IMG/VR virus record: IMGVR_UViG_3300020477_000026
Span: 1-58,283 of that record
Direction: 5' to 3' (one strand)
Length of the DNA stretch: 58,283 bases
Origin: a virus
Shown here piece by piece: positions 47,603-55,611 of this stretch (its first letter is position 1; each line of letters opens with the position of its first letter). Made by a program: the position numbers and the translations under genes. The notes beneath the pieces are model-generated. The model saw only the letters and a program-made list of their open reading frames with translations, was not told the origin of the DNA and ran no database searches.

Positions 47603-48000
47603 TTTTTCTTTCCTATGTTATACTTTGCCACTAGTTCCCATTGATCTTTATCTTTGAACGGAATAATTTTTACCTGACTAAGAGGTGCTATTGGATCTGA
47701 AGTTGTGTTAGGATCGTTAATGTTTACCAATCCCCATTCAGCTAATAAATTTGTTATTGTGTTGCGTCTTGCAATATCTTCAGCTGTAATGCTAGACGGC
47801 TTGCCATCTAATTTGAATAGCTCTTTAAAGTGAACTATGTAGTATCTACCTTGCTTGTGTAGAATGTGACAGCTCTGAAATAGTTTTCTGTCTTTTCTTG
47901 AAGCCACCCCAATGCGTGTTAATGTCTCACGCACTTTCAAAAAATCATCATCCTGTTTCAGAGATACTTCTACTAAGGAATCAATTACTGTTTGATTCAT
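47599..48000 (-). CDS. regA: RegA translational repressor
   Basis: 133 residues. DDDFLKVRETLTRIGVASRK, KLFQSCHILHKQGRYYIVHF and QWELVAKYNIGKKK match T4 RegA (FLKV.ETLTR.G....D..L.QSCHIL.K.G.YYIVHFKE, W.L..KY.IG). Binds early mRNAs at their start sites and shuts off translation, including replication genes. Lies in the T4 order next to gp62. Confidence 0.94.
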   Translation of the reverse strand: MNQTVIDSLVEVSLKQDDDFLKVRETLTRIGVASRKDRKLFQSCHILHKQGRYYIVHFKELFKLDGKPSSITAEDIARRNTITNLLAEWGLVNINDPNTTSDPIAPLSQVKIIPFKDKDQWELVAKYNIGKKK

Positions 48001-48385
48001 TACTAATACCTCCGCATACCTTTGTTCTTATATCGTTTATTTGGTCGGAGGATAATATAGCTAGAGCTTGCTCAGCTTTCTTTGTGGAATAATCAAAATA
48101 TAGTTTAACCATCTCTAAATCATTACTATCCTCAGCCTTCACCCATTTCGAAAATCTTTTTTTGGGCCTTATGCTATTTAGCAGATATTCATATTGGAGT
48201 CTGTTATCCAAATGTGGATACCCGTTCATCTTATTGCTATACATTAACGTATCAGCAAAATAGGATAGAGATTTGTTGGTCAAAAACGGAACATAAGCAT
48301 CTTCAGCTAGCTTATCATTATCAGTATCAACCATTAGATTCTTTTTGTTATGGTTAATACTATTCACATAATCAAATGGTTTCAT
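47981..48385 (-). CDS. 62: Clamp-loader small subunit (T4 gp62-like)
   Basis: 134 residues, shorter than T4 gp62 (187). MKPFDYVNSINHNKKNLMVD, PFLTNKSLSYFADTLMYSN, MNGYPHLDNRLQYEYLLNSI and RPKKRFSKWVK are the conserved blocks of gp62. Forms the clamp-loader with gp44 (51225-52163). Overlaps regA by 20 bases; separated from gp44 by inserted SGNH and small genes. Confidence 0.9.
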   Translation of the reverse strand: MKPFDYVNSINHNKKNLMVDTDNDKLAEDAYVPFLTNKSLSYFADTLMYSNKMNGYPHLDNRLQYEYLLNSIRPKKRFSKWVKAEDSNDLEMVKLYFDYSTKKAEQALAILSSDQINDIRTKVCGGISNESNSN

Positions 48386-48849
48386 TTTAAATCCAACGTA
48401 AGTTGTTGTAAATCATATTCATAATTTCGAGAATCTTCATTGTCTCTTAATAACCATGCACCATTGTTGATGTGAAATCTATGAGCCATCTCGGTCTTCG
48501 GTGATAATGTTACTAATCTTTCATATTCATTATCCATTGCCCAGTCTCTCAAGTCAAATATTATTTGCCTGCCAGCTCTTGGTTTATATGACCAAACTGT
48601 ATATGCAACAACAATTTTATTGTGCTCCCAATTACTTTGATGCTTTAGATTGACTATGTCTCTTACATCTGTCGGTACTTTAGGCAATGTAGCTGTGCAA
48701 ACTACTGCATCTGGATCTTGAAAGGCCCCACGACAAAAGATTGGACCCATACGTCTTCTCCATTCAAAAGAGAGACCTGGTCTTACTGGATCATCTGCAA
48801 TCGGCGCCCACGTATCAAAATCACTTACTGGTAGTTTTGAAAACATCAT
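48382..48849 (-). CDS. Possible GNAT-like protein, 155 aa
   Basis: ATGA overlap with gp62. HNKIVVAYTVWSYKPRAGRQ and IIFDLRDWAMDNEYERLVTL then KTEMAHRFHINNGAWLLRDN read like the C-terminal half of a GNAT domain (helix, strand, A..FY...GF). The acetyl-CoA loop is not clear. Low confidence in function. Confidence 0.45.
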   Translation of the reverse strand: MMFSKLPVSDFDTWAPIADDPVRPGLSFEWRRRMGPIFCRGAFQDPDAVVCTATLPKVPTDVRDIVNLKHQSNWEHNKIVVAYTVWSYKPRAGRQIIFDLRDWAMDNEYERLVTLSPKTEMAHRFHINNGAWLLRDNEDSRNYEYDLQQLTLDLK

Positions 48850-49666
48850 CTATTACCCTATTCATCACTTCTGCGTTATACTGATTGTTCTTAATTCCTG
48901 GGTGCATTAAGTCTCGAGCAAAGTCCCCTTGTATACCCATATGCCGAAACTCCTTTACCTGTTCACTTTTACTATCTTCCGGACATAAAAATATTGCATT
49001 GTTCGAATGACATAACCACTTTATTCCATCAAGACATTTAGTCCATCTTATCATACAAGCCTGATCATTGAACAAATGTTGTAATCTCTTTTCCCAATGT
49101 GGATCATCTTGTTGTACAGTAACTACATCCCAACGTTGAAAAGGTTCGTTGTATACTTCTGTCCTTGTCGATATCCATGGGTTAGTCATAATTACGTAGT
49201 TTGGTTTCACCTGTTCAATGTAATACCTTAACACCCTATAATATGTATCAATACCAAAACCCGGAAGACCAAAATTAATGTACCTATATCCTCTTGTAAT
49301 GCTATTCATATAATGAGTCATGTACGGCATCGTCTCTTCTATTGGTACACCTGTTCCAAACGTATTGCTATCACCCAACCAAAGGACTCCACCTTTTTGT
49401 GCTGTATAGTCAGGTTGTGTACCATCATGTCGGAAACCTTGAACTGTAATATGGTAATCAATTTGTTTGTTGATCCACCCATTCTCTTGCAGCAGTCTTT
49501 TATTTCTTTTATGCTTTAGATGTTCATTATACCTTTCTTCAGAGTCTGTTGGAAACCAAGACACAGTTTGCCCATAGTGCTCGGAGATCCAATGGCATGG
49601 AGTCTGGTTGAAGTCTTCTAGTTGATATGGAATGTGTTGTAGCCATCCAATCTCTTCTAGCTTCAT
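48821..49666 (-). CDS. SGNH hydrolase-like protein, paralogue A
   Basis: 281 residues. Block I GGVLWLGDSNTFGTGVPIEE (G-D-S-N), block II YINFGLPGFGIDTYYRVLRY, block V ARDLMHPGIKNN (D..HPG). Aligns throughout with 50233-51234 (VIYIGDSNVLGMGI; MGMHGHGIDAYYRILKYYIE; IKWLCHSNN), so they are paralogues. Likely esterase/deacetylase acting on envelope glycan or lipid; substrate unknown. Inserted between clamp-loader genes. Confidence 0.75.
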   Translation of the reverse strand: MKLEEIGWLQHIPYQLEDFNQTPCHWISEHYGQTVSWFPTDSEERYNEHLKHKRNKRLLQENGWINKQIDYHITVQGFRHDGTQPDYTAQKGGVLWLGDSNTFGTGVPIEETMPYMTHYMNSITRGYRYINFGLPGFGIDTYYRVLRYYIEQVKPNYVIMTNPWISTRTEVYNEPFQRWDVVTVQQDDPHWEKRLQHLFNDQACMIRWTKCLDGIKWLCHSNNAIFLCPEDSKSEQVKEFRHMGIQGDFARDLMHPGIKNNQYNAEVMNRVIDDVFKTTSK

Positions 49667-49809
49667 TCTTGACTAGTCCATTCGTTTAAGCAGACATCAC
49701 ATGCACAGATCTCATACTCAACACCATTATCATCCTGGCCACGAACCACTACAGCTCGTTCCATGGCATCTTCATTTATCTCTTTGCTGCAATAGTTGCA
49801 CGTCAGCAT
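49663..49809 (-). CDS. Small zinc-ribbon protein, 48 aa
   Basis: ATG 49809, stop TGA overlapping the next ATG (ATGA at 49663-49666). MLTCNYCSKEINEDAMERAV then VEYEICACDVCLNEWTSQE: CxxC near the start and CxCxxC near the end, a compact zinc-binding knuckle. Overlaps the upstream gene by 38 bases. Tight coupling and metal motif support it. Confidence 0.7.
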   Translation of the reverse strand: MLTCNYCSKEINEDAMERAVVVRGQDDNGVEYEICACDVCLNEWTSQE

Positions 49810-50008
49810 CGGTCTCTATCCATACCCTGGCTCCACACGATAGGGGTTTATCGGGTGAGTATATAATCTTACTCGGACCCAATATTTCAATTTCATGAGC
49901 ATAGTCATTGCTCTTACTTGTCTTACACGTAATTACAGGTTCACGTTCACCAGTCTTGTGATTACGTCTAATCACATGCATATTGATATGTATGCGTTTC
50001 TTGGTCAT
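49772..50008 (-). CDS. Hypothetical β-rich protein, 78 aa
   Basis: MTKKRIHINMHVIRRNHKTG then REPVITCKTSKSNDYAHEIE, GPSKIIYSPDKPLSCGARVW: strand-rich, basic, two Cys. Its stop lies within the zinc-ribbon gene. No family recognised. Confidence 0.6.
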   Translation of the reverse strand: MTKKRIHINMHVIRRNHKTGEREPVITCKTSKSNDYAHEIEILGPSKIIYSPDKPLSCGARVWIETDADVQLLQQRDK

Positions 50009-50236
50009 CTACATTTCTTCATCAATACACATCATACTCTTGACGTGATTAGCTTCTGGGTAAACACTCTTCCCAAACTCTTCCAAACCTTTCCAATGTT
50101 TGTTAATATACTGCTCACATAAATCCACCGTTTCAAATCTTAAAGGTACACCATGACGTGCTTCAACCTTTACAGAATCTGGATACGTCATTGGTTGTGG
50201 CATGAACATTACTATTAGGATAAAAATTGACTTCAT
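50009..50236 (-). CDS. Small exported hypothetical protein, 75 aa
   Basis: N-terminus MKSIFILIVMFMPQPMTYPD reads as a short signal peptide; mature part has two Cys (VDLCEQYINKHW and SMMCIDEEM) that could pair. Four-base overlap with the SGNH gene. The F-x-T-x-x-x-C-x-x-Y pattern resembles other small secreted phage proteins. Function unknown. Confidence 0.55.
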   Translation of the reverse strand: MKSIFILIVMFMPQPMTYPDSVKVEARHGVPLRFETVDLCEQYINKHWKGLEEFGKSVYPEANHVKSMMCIDEEM

Positions 50237-51234
50237 AGTACATACTCCATAAGGTCCCTGAGCACATTAGCATTCCTTGCATGTGCCTTTGGACCTTGGT
50301 GTGAAAGCTCACGACTCATATCCTCAACACGAAACTTATTATCAAAACGAGCAACAATGCTATCTCGGTAGCTATCATCGACATCTTCTTCCACTGCCAA
50401 CAGATCCACGTTGTTGCTGTGACATAGCCATTTGATTGCATCCAAGTTTTTGTACCATCTTGTATAGCCCATGACCGTGTGAAAGTATTGTACCAAAGCA
50501 TCTTCTTTGTCCATCTTCAATTGTTCTCGTATTAATTTATTGGCTGTAATAGAATACCAATGACCTATTGCATCACTAAAGTACTCTGTTCTAGCCCCCT
50601 GCCACGGGTGAGACATTACAATAATGTCCGGCTGTATTTCCTCAATATAGTATTTCAAAATCCTGTAATATGCATCTATCCCATGGCCGTGCATGCCCAT
50701 GTTCAAATACCTTTTATCTTTTGTCTTTGAACACGAGTAATGTGCTTTGTATGTAAACGAGTCTTCGAGCATTATTCCCATACCTAGTACATTGCTGTCA
50801 CCAATGTATATTACACCACCTGTATCTTCCAGGTAGTCCGGAGTCGATCCATCATGTCGGAAACCTTGCTTACAAAAGTAGTAATCGTTTTCCTTCATAG
50901 TCCCGTCTGGATTTATCCAACCACTTTGTTTTAACCACTTCTTCTTTTTGCTCCTCATATTCTTTTTCCAGTTGCGTTCAATATCAGTAGCATACTCTTT
51001 TGAATGACAAGGAAACTCTTGATCGTTCAATGATGCTGCAGCATTGGTATGCATAGGAGGAGTATAGTCATAGGCAAAATCTTTATTCTTATATCGATTG
51101 CCTGGTAGTATTGTCAGAGGACCTTTTTCGTAAGTATTGTCTCTGATAAACGACTGGCCAATATCTTTGAGTTCTTTTACGATATCCCAGTCAAAATCCG
51201 TTCTAAATCTTTCTAGTAGCGTCTTTACGTCCAT
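50233..51234 (-). CDS. SGNH hydrolase-like protein, paralogue B
   Basis: 333 residues, about 50 longer at the N-terminus than its paralogue at 48821. GDSN in GGVIYIGDSNVLGMGIMLED, Gly block RYLNMGMHGHGIDAYYRIL, and a C-terminal SRELSHQGPKAHARN where block V has S/H-Q instead of D..HP; loss of the Asp would alter catalysis if this is the site. Overlaps gp44 by ten bases. Confidence 0.72.
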   Translation of the reverse strand: MDVKTLLERFRTDFDWDIVKELKDIGQSFIRDNTYEKGPLTILPGNRYKNKDFAYDYTPPMHTNAAASLNDQEFPCHSKEYATDIERNWKKNMRSKKKKWLKQSGWINPDGTMKENDYYFCKQGFRHDGSTPDYLEDTGGVIYIGDSNVLGMGIMLEDSFTYKAHYSCSKTKDKRYLNMGMHGHGIDAYYRILKYYIEEIQPDIIVMSHPWQGARTEYFSDAIGHWYSITANKLIREQLKMDKEDALVQYFHTVMGYTRWYKNLDAIKWLCHSNNVDLLAVEEDVDDSYRDSIVARFDNKFRVEDMSRELSHQGPKAHARNANVLRDLMEYVL

Positions 51235-52163
51235 TCAGCTTCTGCCATAATTTCAGTTAAACATGCAACGGTGTTTATTTCTTGATCAGCAACAAAGGCA
51301 GCTTTATGTTGGTAGTCTGCCAAAATTAAAACCACTTGAGGTACACTTTGTGGTTTAAGAATATTGCTAGCCTCATTATATATGTTTCTCATTAGGACGT
51401 GTGATTCTGTGTCGAGGTTTTGTCCGACCCACTTACGCATCTCTGTAAAGTTCTTGTCTTTAAGAAGTTGTACAAGCGTCTTAAAGCTCTCATCGGATAT
51501 GTTAGTAAGGATCCCACTATCAATAGACCCAGAAACAGAGTACCGTTGTAACTCATTTAACACTCTCCTCCAATCAGGAAACCATCTTTGAACAAGTTCA
51601 GCAACAACCTTTTGGTCAAAGCTAACATCTTCATTGTTTAAGATGCCACACGTACGTTTAAAAAACTCAGCAGCAATCTTAGGTTTAGATTTATTTTTAA
51701 TCTTGAAGTCAATAACACTGCATCTGGAATGCAGTGGTTCAATAATCCTGTTCTTGAAGTTACAGGTCATTATGAATCCACAGTTCTTAGAGAACTCTTC
51801 CATAAAGTTTCTAAGGGCCGGTTGTGTTGACTGAGGATTAAGATAGTCAGCTTCGTCTAAGATGACGTACTTTCTTCCACCAACCAACGATACAGACGAC
51901 GCAAACTGCATAATATCATTTCGAAGAGTGTCAATATTCCCAGATAGACTGCCATTAATGACAACATAATCACAATCCAGCTGTTCAAGCATAGCTTTTG
52001 CAACCGACGTTTTACCGACACCTGGCCCTCCTGATAGCAATAAGTTAGGAACATTCTGCTGATCAACAAACGTCTGGAATGTCTGCTTTAGATCAGAAGG
52101 TAGTATACAGTCGGCTACTGTCTTTGGACGGTATTTCTCCACCCACAGGTAGTCTTCACGCAT
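51225..52163 (-). CDS. 44: Clamp-loader ATPase large subunit (T4 gp44-like)
   Basis: 312 residues (T4: 319). Walker A GGPGVGKT (45-52), DEAD Walker B LDEADYL (101-107), sensor 1 IMTCNFKNRI and SRC motif HSRCSVIDF with the Arg finger (~146). N-terminal WVEKYRPKTVADCILP is the classic RFC/gp44 start. Loads the gp45 clamp using ATP with gp62. Confidence 0.96.
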   Translation of the reverse strand: MREDYLWVEKYRPKTVADCILPSDLKQTFQTFVDQQNVPNLLLSGGPGVGKTSVAKAMLEQLDCDYVVINGSLSGNIDTLRNDIMQFASSVSLVGGRKYVILDEADYLNPQSTQPALRNFMEEFSKNCGFIMTCNFKNRIIEPLHSRCSVIDFKIKNKSKPKIAAEFFKRTCGILNNEDVSFDQKVVAELVQRWFPDWRRVLNELQRYSVSGSIDSGILTNISDESFKTLVQLLKDKNFTEMRKWVGQNLDTESHVLMRNIYNEASNILKPQSVPQVVLILADYQHKAAFVADQEINTVACLTEIMAEAEWT

Positions 52164-52185
52164 AATATAAATCTCACTTCATTCA

Positions 52186-52860
52186 TTATTTAAAGTCGGA
52201 ATTCTGTTCAACAGCAATCCAATATACCAGACTTGGTCCATCAGCATTTAGACTGGTAAATTGTGAGATACCTCTTGACGTAATCCTCACATTGTAATCA
52301 TAATTCATAATCTTGATGTTTTCAACTTTGAAGATAAACCTAAACTTATGTCCAGTTTTATTGTCCTCAATCACTTCATCATATGTGTCCGAACCTCTAT
52401 CTGAGCTGTTAAGGGCAGACAAAGATATATTCTCATCACCACAAATAGCAACTTCTGGTAACTGCATAACACTAGCAGCACGCAGAACATTTTGTATCTG
52501 ACGTTGAGTAACTGTAATGTCAACATCAGGATCTGGCAAGTCAATACTATCCTTCGGTGGTGTAATAATCATCTCAGGATCTGCAAACCGATAGTTTACA
52601 GTCTGAGCATTGCCATTGACTTTAACATGGTGTGAGTCAAAAGTCAACTGCGGCTTCTCAAATAATCCCAACACACCTAAGAAACGATTGAGATCATAGA
52701 TTGCTCCACCAGATGGAAAACTATCATCTAAAGTAGCTACAGCCATAATGCTCTTTTGAGCAGAGACTGTTGACAACTTCGTTCCTTGTTTTAGTTCTAC
52801 TGAAGGGTTAATTAACGAGAAGTTCTTCAGTACGTTCACTGTATCATTACTAAGTTCCAT
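52186..52860 (-). CDS. 45: Sliding clamp (T4 gp45-like)
   Basis: 224 residues (T4: 228). N-terminal MELSNDTVNVLKNFSLINPS and LKQGTKLSTVSAQKSIMAVA, FLGVLGLFEKPQLTF match gp45 (L...T...LKNFA.IN....GN.L.T.S....I.A). Trimeric ring that tethers gp43 and also activates late transcription through gp55/gp33. Position next to gp44 is the T4 order. Confidence 0.94.
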   Translation of the reverse strand: MELSNDTVNVLKNFSLINPSVELKQGTKLSTVSAQKSIMAVATLDDSFPSGGAIYDLNRFLGVLGLFEKPQLTFDSHHVKVNGNAQTVNYRFADPEMIITPPKDSIDLPDPDVDITVTQRQIQNVLRAASVMQLPEVAICGDENISLSALNSSDRGSDTYDEVIEDNKTGHKFRFIFKVENIKIMNYDYNVRITSRGISQFTSLNADGPSLVYWIAVEQNSDFK

Positions 52861-52861
52861 A

Positions 52862-53743
52862 TCACTTCTTCTTTCCTATTTGTTCTTGGTCAGCAGTAGC
52901 TGATGCACCTATGCTAGCCAGTGCCTGCAGACTACCACCATAAACAAAACTACCAACGTGCTGTAGTTGAATCCATGGAGCCAACCATACCTTTAATCCA
53001 GCCTTCCGAGCCCATTGGCAGAACATATAATCCTCAGACAAATAACGTCTTGACTCAGGATCAATTAATGCTTGGAAGAACATCATGATTTCTCTTGTGC
53101 CATCAAAATGTTCTGTCCGAACATGATCAGGTTTGTAACTAAAACCACCAGGTGATAGTTCTGAGTCCTCCCAATAAGCATCCCTAAACTTTTCTAGTGC
53201 CTCACGCTTAATCATCATAAATCCAGTTCCACCTTCTAGCACTTCAGCCGGCTCATCTAGTTGAACTTCTTTAGTACCAGGAACAGGATTGAATACGTAA
53301 TCACCAACAAAGCTATCTAATATGTTTGGATCTTCATCAGCATGACCTTGATCTGTAGCAGCCTTAATCTTCTCCCAAGCAATACACTTCTTAGGATAAG
53401 GAGCACAAAGGATATCATACTCGTTATTAGGATCCTCATGGTCTTGCAAAGCTAACATAGATATCACATCATTAGCTTGGAAACCAATGTCACTATCAAT
53501 AAAGAACAGGTGTGTAAAATCCTCGTTACGTAGAAACTCATCACAACAGTAGTTTCTAGCTCGAGTAATTAGACTCTCATTAAACAGATAGTAATACTTC
53601 AACTCAATTTGATAATGCATGCACAGTGCTGACAAGTCGTTAGTTGACTTACAGAACATACCAGCACACATACCTCCATACATTGGAGTTGCTACAAATA
53701 ACTTACGTCGACGTAGGTCGTCGATCTCAACTTTAATTTCCAT
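52862..53743 (-). CDS. Glycosyltransferase-like protein (family 2 fold)
   Basis: 293 residues. KLFVATPMYGGMCAGMFCKS opening strand, ESLITRARNYCCDEFLRNED and THLFFIDSDIGFQANDVISM with the D-S-D metal site, then EGGTGFMMIKREAL and EDYMFCQWARKAGLKVWLAP, typical of GT-A glycosyltransferases. May glycosylate phage or host surface molecules or DNA. Located directly after gp45. Substrate unknown. Confidence 0.75.
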   Translation of the reverse strand: MEIKVEIDDLRRRKLFVATPMYGGMCAGMFCKSTNDLSALCMHYQIELKYYYLFNESLITRARNYCCDEFLRNEDFTHLFFIDSDIGFQANDVISMLALQDHEDPNNEYDILCAPYPKKCIAWEKIKAATDQGHADEDPNILDSFVGDYVFNPVPGTKEVQLDEPAEVLEGGTGFMMIKREALEKFRDAYWEDSELSPGGFSYKPDHVRTEHFDGTREIMMFFQALIDPESRRYLSEDYMFCQWARKAGLKVWLAPWIQLQHVGSFVYGGSLQALASIGASATADQEQIGKKK

Positions 53744-54506
53744 CTATAAACTCCAATACTTTGGTCCATGCACCAATATAATCAAACTTGTTATCAGGGT
53801 TAATGTTTCGTACTTTTAACGAAGGTGTTATTCTTACACCACCCCCATTAACCACTGTATGAATACAATTAGGATTGACCCAAGCACTTCTCAGACCTGT
53901 TGTTATAGCATCGTACAATGGCTCTGGTACTTTGCTCCAATCATCCCCACCTTCTCTCATATACTTCCAGAATGGATACTTCTCCATAATGTCTGGCTCG
54001 AGGTGTAATCTTTTACCTGGTCTGTCTTGTGGTAAAGATTCACTAAACCACAAAACAGATCCAGGGCCTCCCTGGTAGCCGTAGAAGTTTAATCTTGCTT
54101 CAAGGCCGGCGCCATCTGTATGAAGATGAGGACATACACCATCACTACCATTACAAATTAACGTTGGCCAAAACAACTCGATTCCATACGGCTCGAGTTG
54201 TGGATTAAGCGCTTCCATTGTTCCACGCATCAAGTCTTTACTGTTAGGAATAATCTCTAACTTGCGCGCACCCTTTTCTTCTCTATCTAAATCCTTACCA
54301 TACTTGATATTGAATTCAGGGTTCTCAGCTACAAGAGTATGAATAATATCTTTCGGTAAGTTAAGTTCAACTTCATCGAATACCCAAGGTAGTAACTCAT
54401 CAAGATAATCTTGATCTTCTTTAGTCATAAACAGCGGGCTACTAACACAAAACGATCTATTGTCTTCAAACGATCTAGTTAGCCAATGGTATAAATCAAG
54501 ATTCAT
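53733..54506 (-). CDS. Putative 2OG-Fe(II) oxygenase-like protein
   Basis: 257 residues from ATG 54506 (MNLDLYHWLTRSFEDNRSFC); an earlier in-frame start at 54545 lies in the upstream gene. H-x-D in VCPHLHTDGAGLEARLNFYG, GPGSVLWF, distal His in WVNPNCIHTVVNGGGVRITP with following Arg. Similar in layout to P4H/cupin oxygenases. Substrate unknown. Confidence 0.6.
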   Translation of the reverse strand: MNLDLYHWLTRSFEDNRSFCVSSPLFMTKEDQDYLDELLPWVFDEVELNLPKDIIHTLVAENPEFNIKYGKDLDREEKGARKLEIIPNSKDLMRGTMEALNPQLEPYGIELFWPTLICNGSDGVCPHLHTDGAGLEARLNFYGYQGGPGSVLWFSESLPQDRPGKRLHLEPDIMEKYPFWKYMREGGDDWSKVPEPLYDAITTGLRSAWVNPNCIHTVVNGGGVRITPSLKVRNINPDNKFDYIGAWTKVLEFIDGN

Positions 54507-55011
54507 ACTTTTTGTCGTGCTCCTTCCCAACACCATAAGAGCCATCGTACTGATTAAGACTCTCAGCTTTCCATAATAGGAACTGAGCTACTCGAGTATG
54601 CTTTTTGATATAAGCCTCTCCACAATTGACGTGCAACGCTCCAGCCATCACACCATTATAACCACTGTCATATAAACCAGACGTGATAAACAAACCATTA
54701 CGGTTTAGTGTTGATCTCGTAATAACAAAACCAGCTTCATCAGGTCCAAGATGAATTAGACCTTCCATAATTATCTCATATGTACCTTGTTGCAGATGCC
54801 AGAATCCTTCTGTGTCTGTCGGGTGGTACTTGATAGTTTTTACTGGCTCACTACCACGGTGCTCTTTATCTTCTTCACTAATTCGAAATGGCTTATTGGA
54901 AATACGTTGAATCGATTCTATTCTCAAGTCAATTGCATTCGGTTGGACATCACCAGGCTCATATCTAGATAATGAGCTCTGGCTATTTTCAGATGCCAGA
55001 TGTATCATCAT
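54496..55011 (-). CDS. dCTP deaminase/dUTPase-family protein
   Basis: 171 residues. QPNAIDLRIESIQRI (motif 1), EAGFVITRSTLNRNGLFITS (the RSSxxR-type phosphate site), GLYDSGYNGVMAGALHVNCG and HTRVAQFLLWKAES match the trimeric dCTP deaminase/dUTPase family (QP.S.DLR; RS...R.G......D.GY.G......N). In such enzymes dCTP becomes dUTP or dUTP becomes dUMP for ThyX. Whether it deaminates dCTP or only cleaves dUTP is not decidable here. Confidence 0.8.
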   Translation of the reverse strand: MMIHLASENSQSSLSRYEPGDVQPNAIDLRIESIQRISNKPFRISEEDKEHRGSEPVKTIKYHPTDTEGFWHLQQGTYEIIMEGLIHLGPDEAGFVITRSTLNRNGLFITSGLYDSGYNGVMAGALHVNCGEAYIKKHTRVAQFLLWKAESLNQYDGSYGVGKEHDKKYES

Positions 55012-55611
55012 TTATTCATCCTCCGTAAAATGAGCTAGAAGAACAATATAATGAACAGCCTTTAACAGATCCTTTCTGTTATATCCATCCTTCTTACCAT
55101 AACGCATTAGATACTTAATTGCTGTATCTCTTGTTGTTGTAGCAGCACTACCAAGAGTGTGCCAAACATCAGTCGTCTGGATCTCTTCTTTACCAACATA
55201 ATGACCAGCATATGTCGTCCCAATATATTGAAGACATTCCTTCAACATCTTATCTTCACCATAACGAAACTTAGATACGATCTCATCATGCACATCAAAG
55301 TCTGTTGGTGGGACACTCATATCAATCTCCTTTTCGACTTTGTCTTGTATAGGCTTGCCCCACAAGTCAGCAGGAACATCCTCCCGGACAGGATACACTT
55401 CCGGACCTTTATCCTTGCTCAACTCCAATCGTACAGGATATGCTTCCGGCTGTATCGGCTTGCCCCACAAGTCAGCAGGAACATCCTCACGAATAGGATA
55501 GACTGGGATTTCAGCTAATACACTAGCAGCATCAGCAACTGAGGTCAAATCATCATTATCAGAAGTCAACCCTTCCATCAAAGCATCTGGCTTAGGTCTA
55601 ATCATTACCAC
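55012..55611 (-). CDS. DUF3310-containing protein with internal duplication
   Basis: 199 residues. C-terminal domain DVWHTLGSAATTTRDTAIKY, LMRYGKKDGYNRKDLLKAVHY and IVLLAHF is the phage DUF3310 pattern (helices with IKY..R...K....DL.KA..Y). N-terminal region contains two copies of REDVPADLWGKPIQ, 35 codons apart, encoded by a ~49-bp direct repeat (55346-55394 and 55451-55499). The repeat may be a short binding peptide. Biochemical role unknown. Confidence 0.7.
   Translation of the reverse strand: MVMIRPKPDALMEGLTSDNDDLTSVADAASVLAEIPVYPIREDVPADLWGKPIQPEAYPVRLELSKDKGPEVYPVREDVPADLWGKPIQDKVEKEIDMSVPPTDFDVHDEIVSKFRYGEDKMLKECLQYIGTTYAGHYVGKEEIQTTDVWHTLGSAATTTRDTAIKYLMRYGKKDGYNRKDLLKAVHYIVLLAHFTEDE
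55346..55499 (-). repeat. Direct repeat (two ~49-bp copies, 105 bp apart)
   Basis: Copies at 55346-55394 and 55451-55499 share GGCTTGCCCCACAAGTCAGC and neighbouring bases with few differences. The offset is 105 bp, exactly 35 codons, so the duplication stays in frame inside the DUF3310 gene. Confidence 0.85.
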
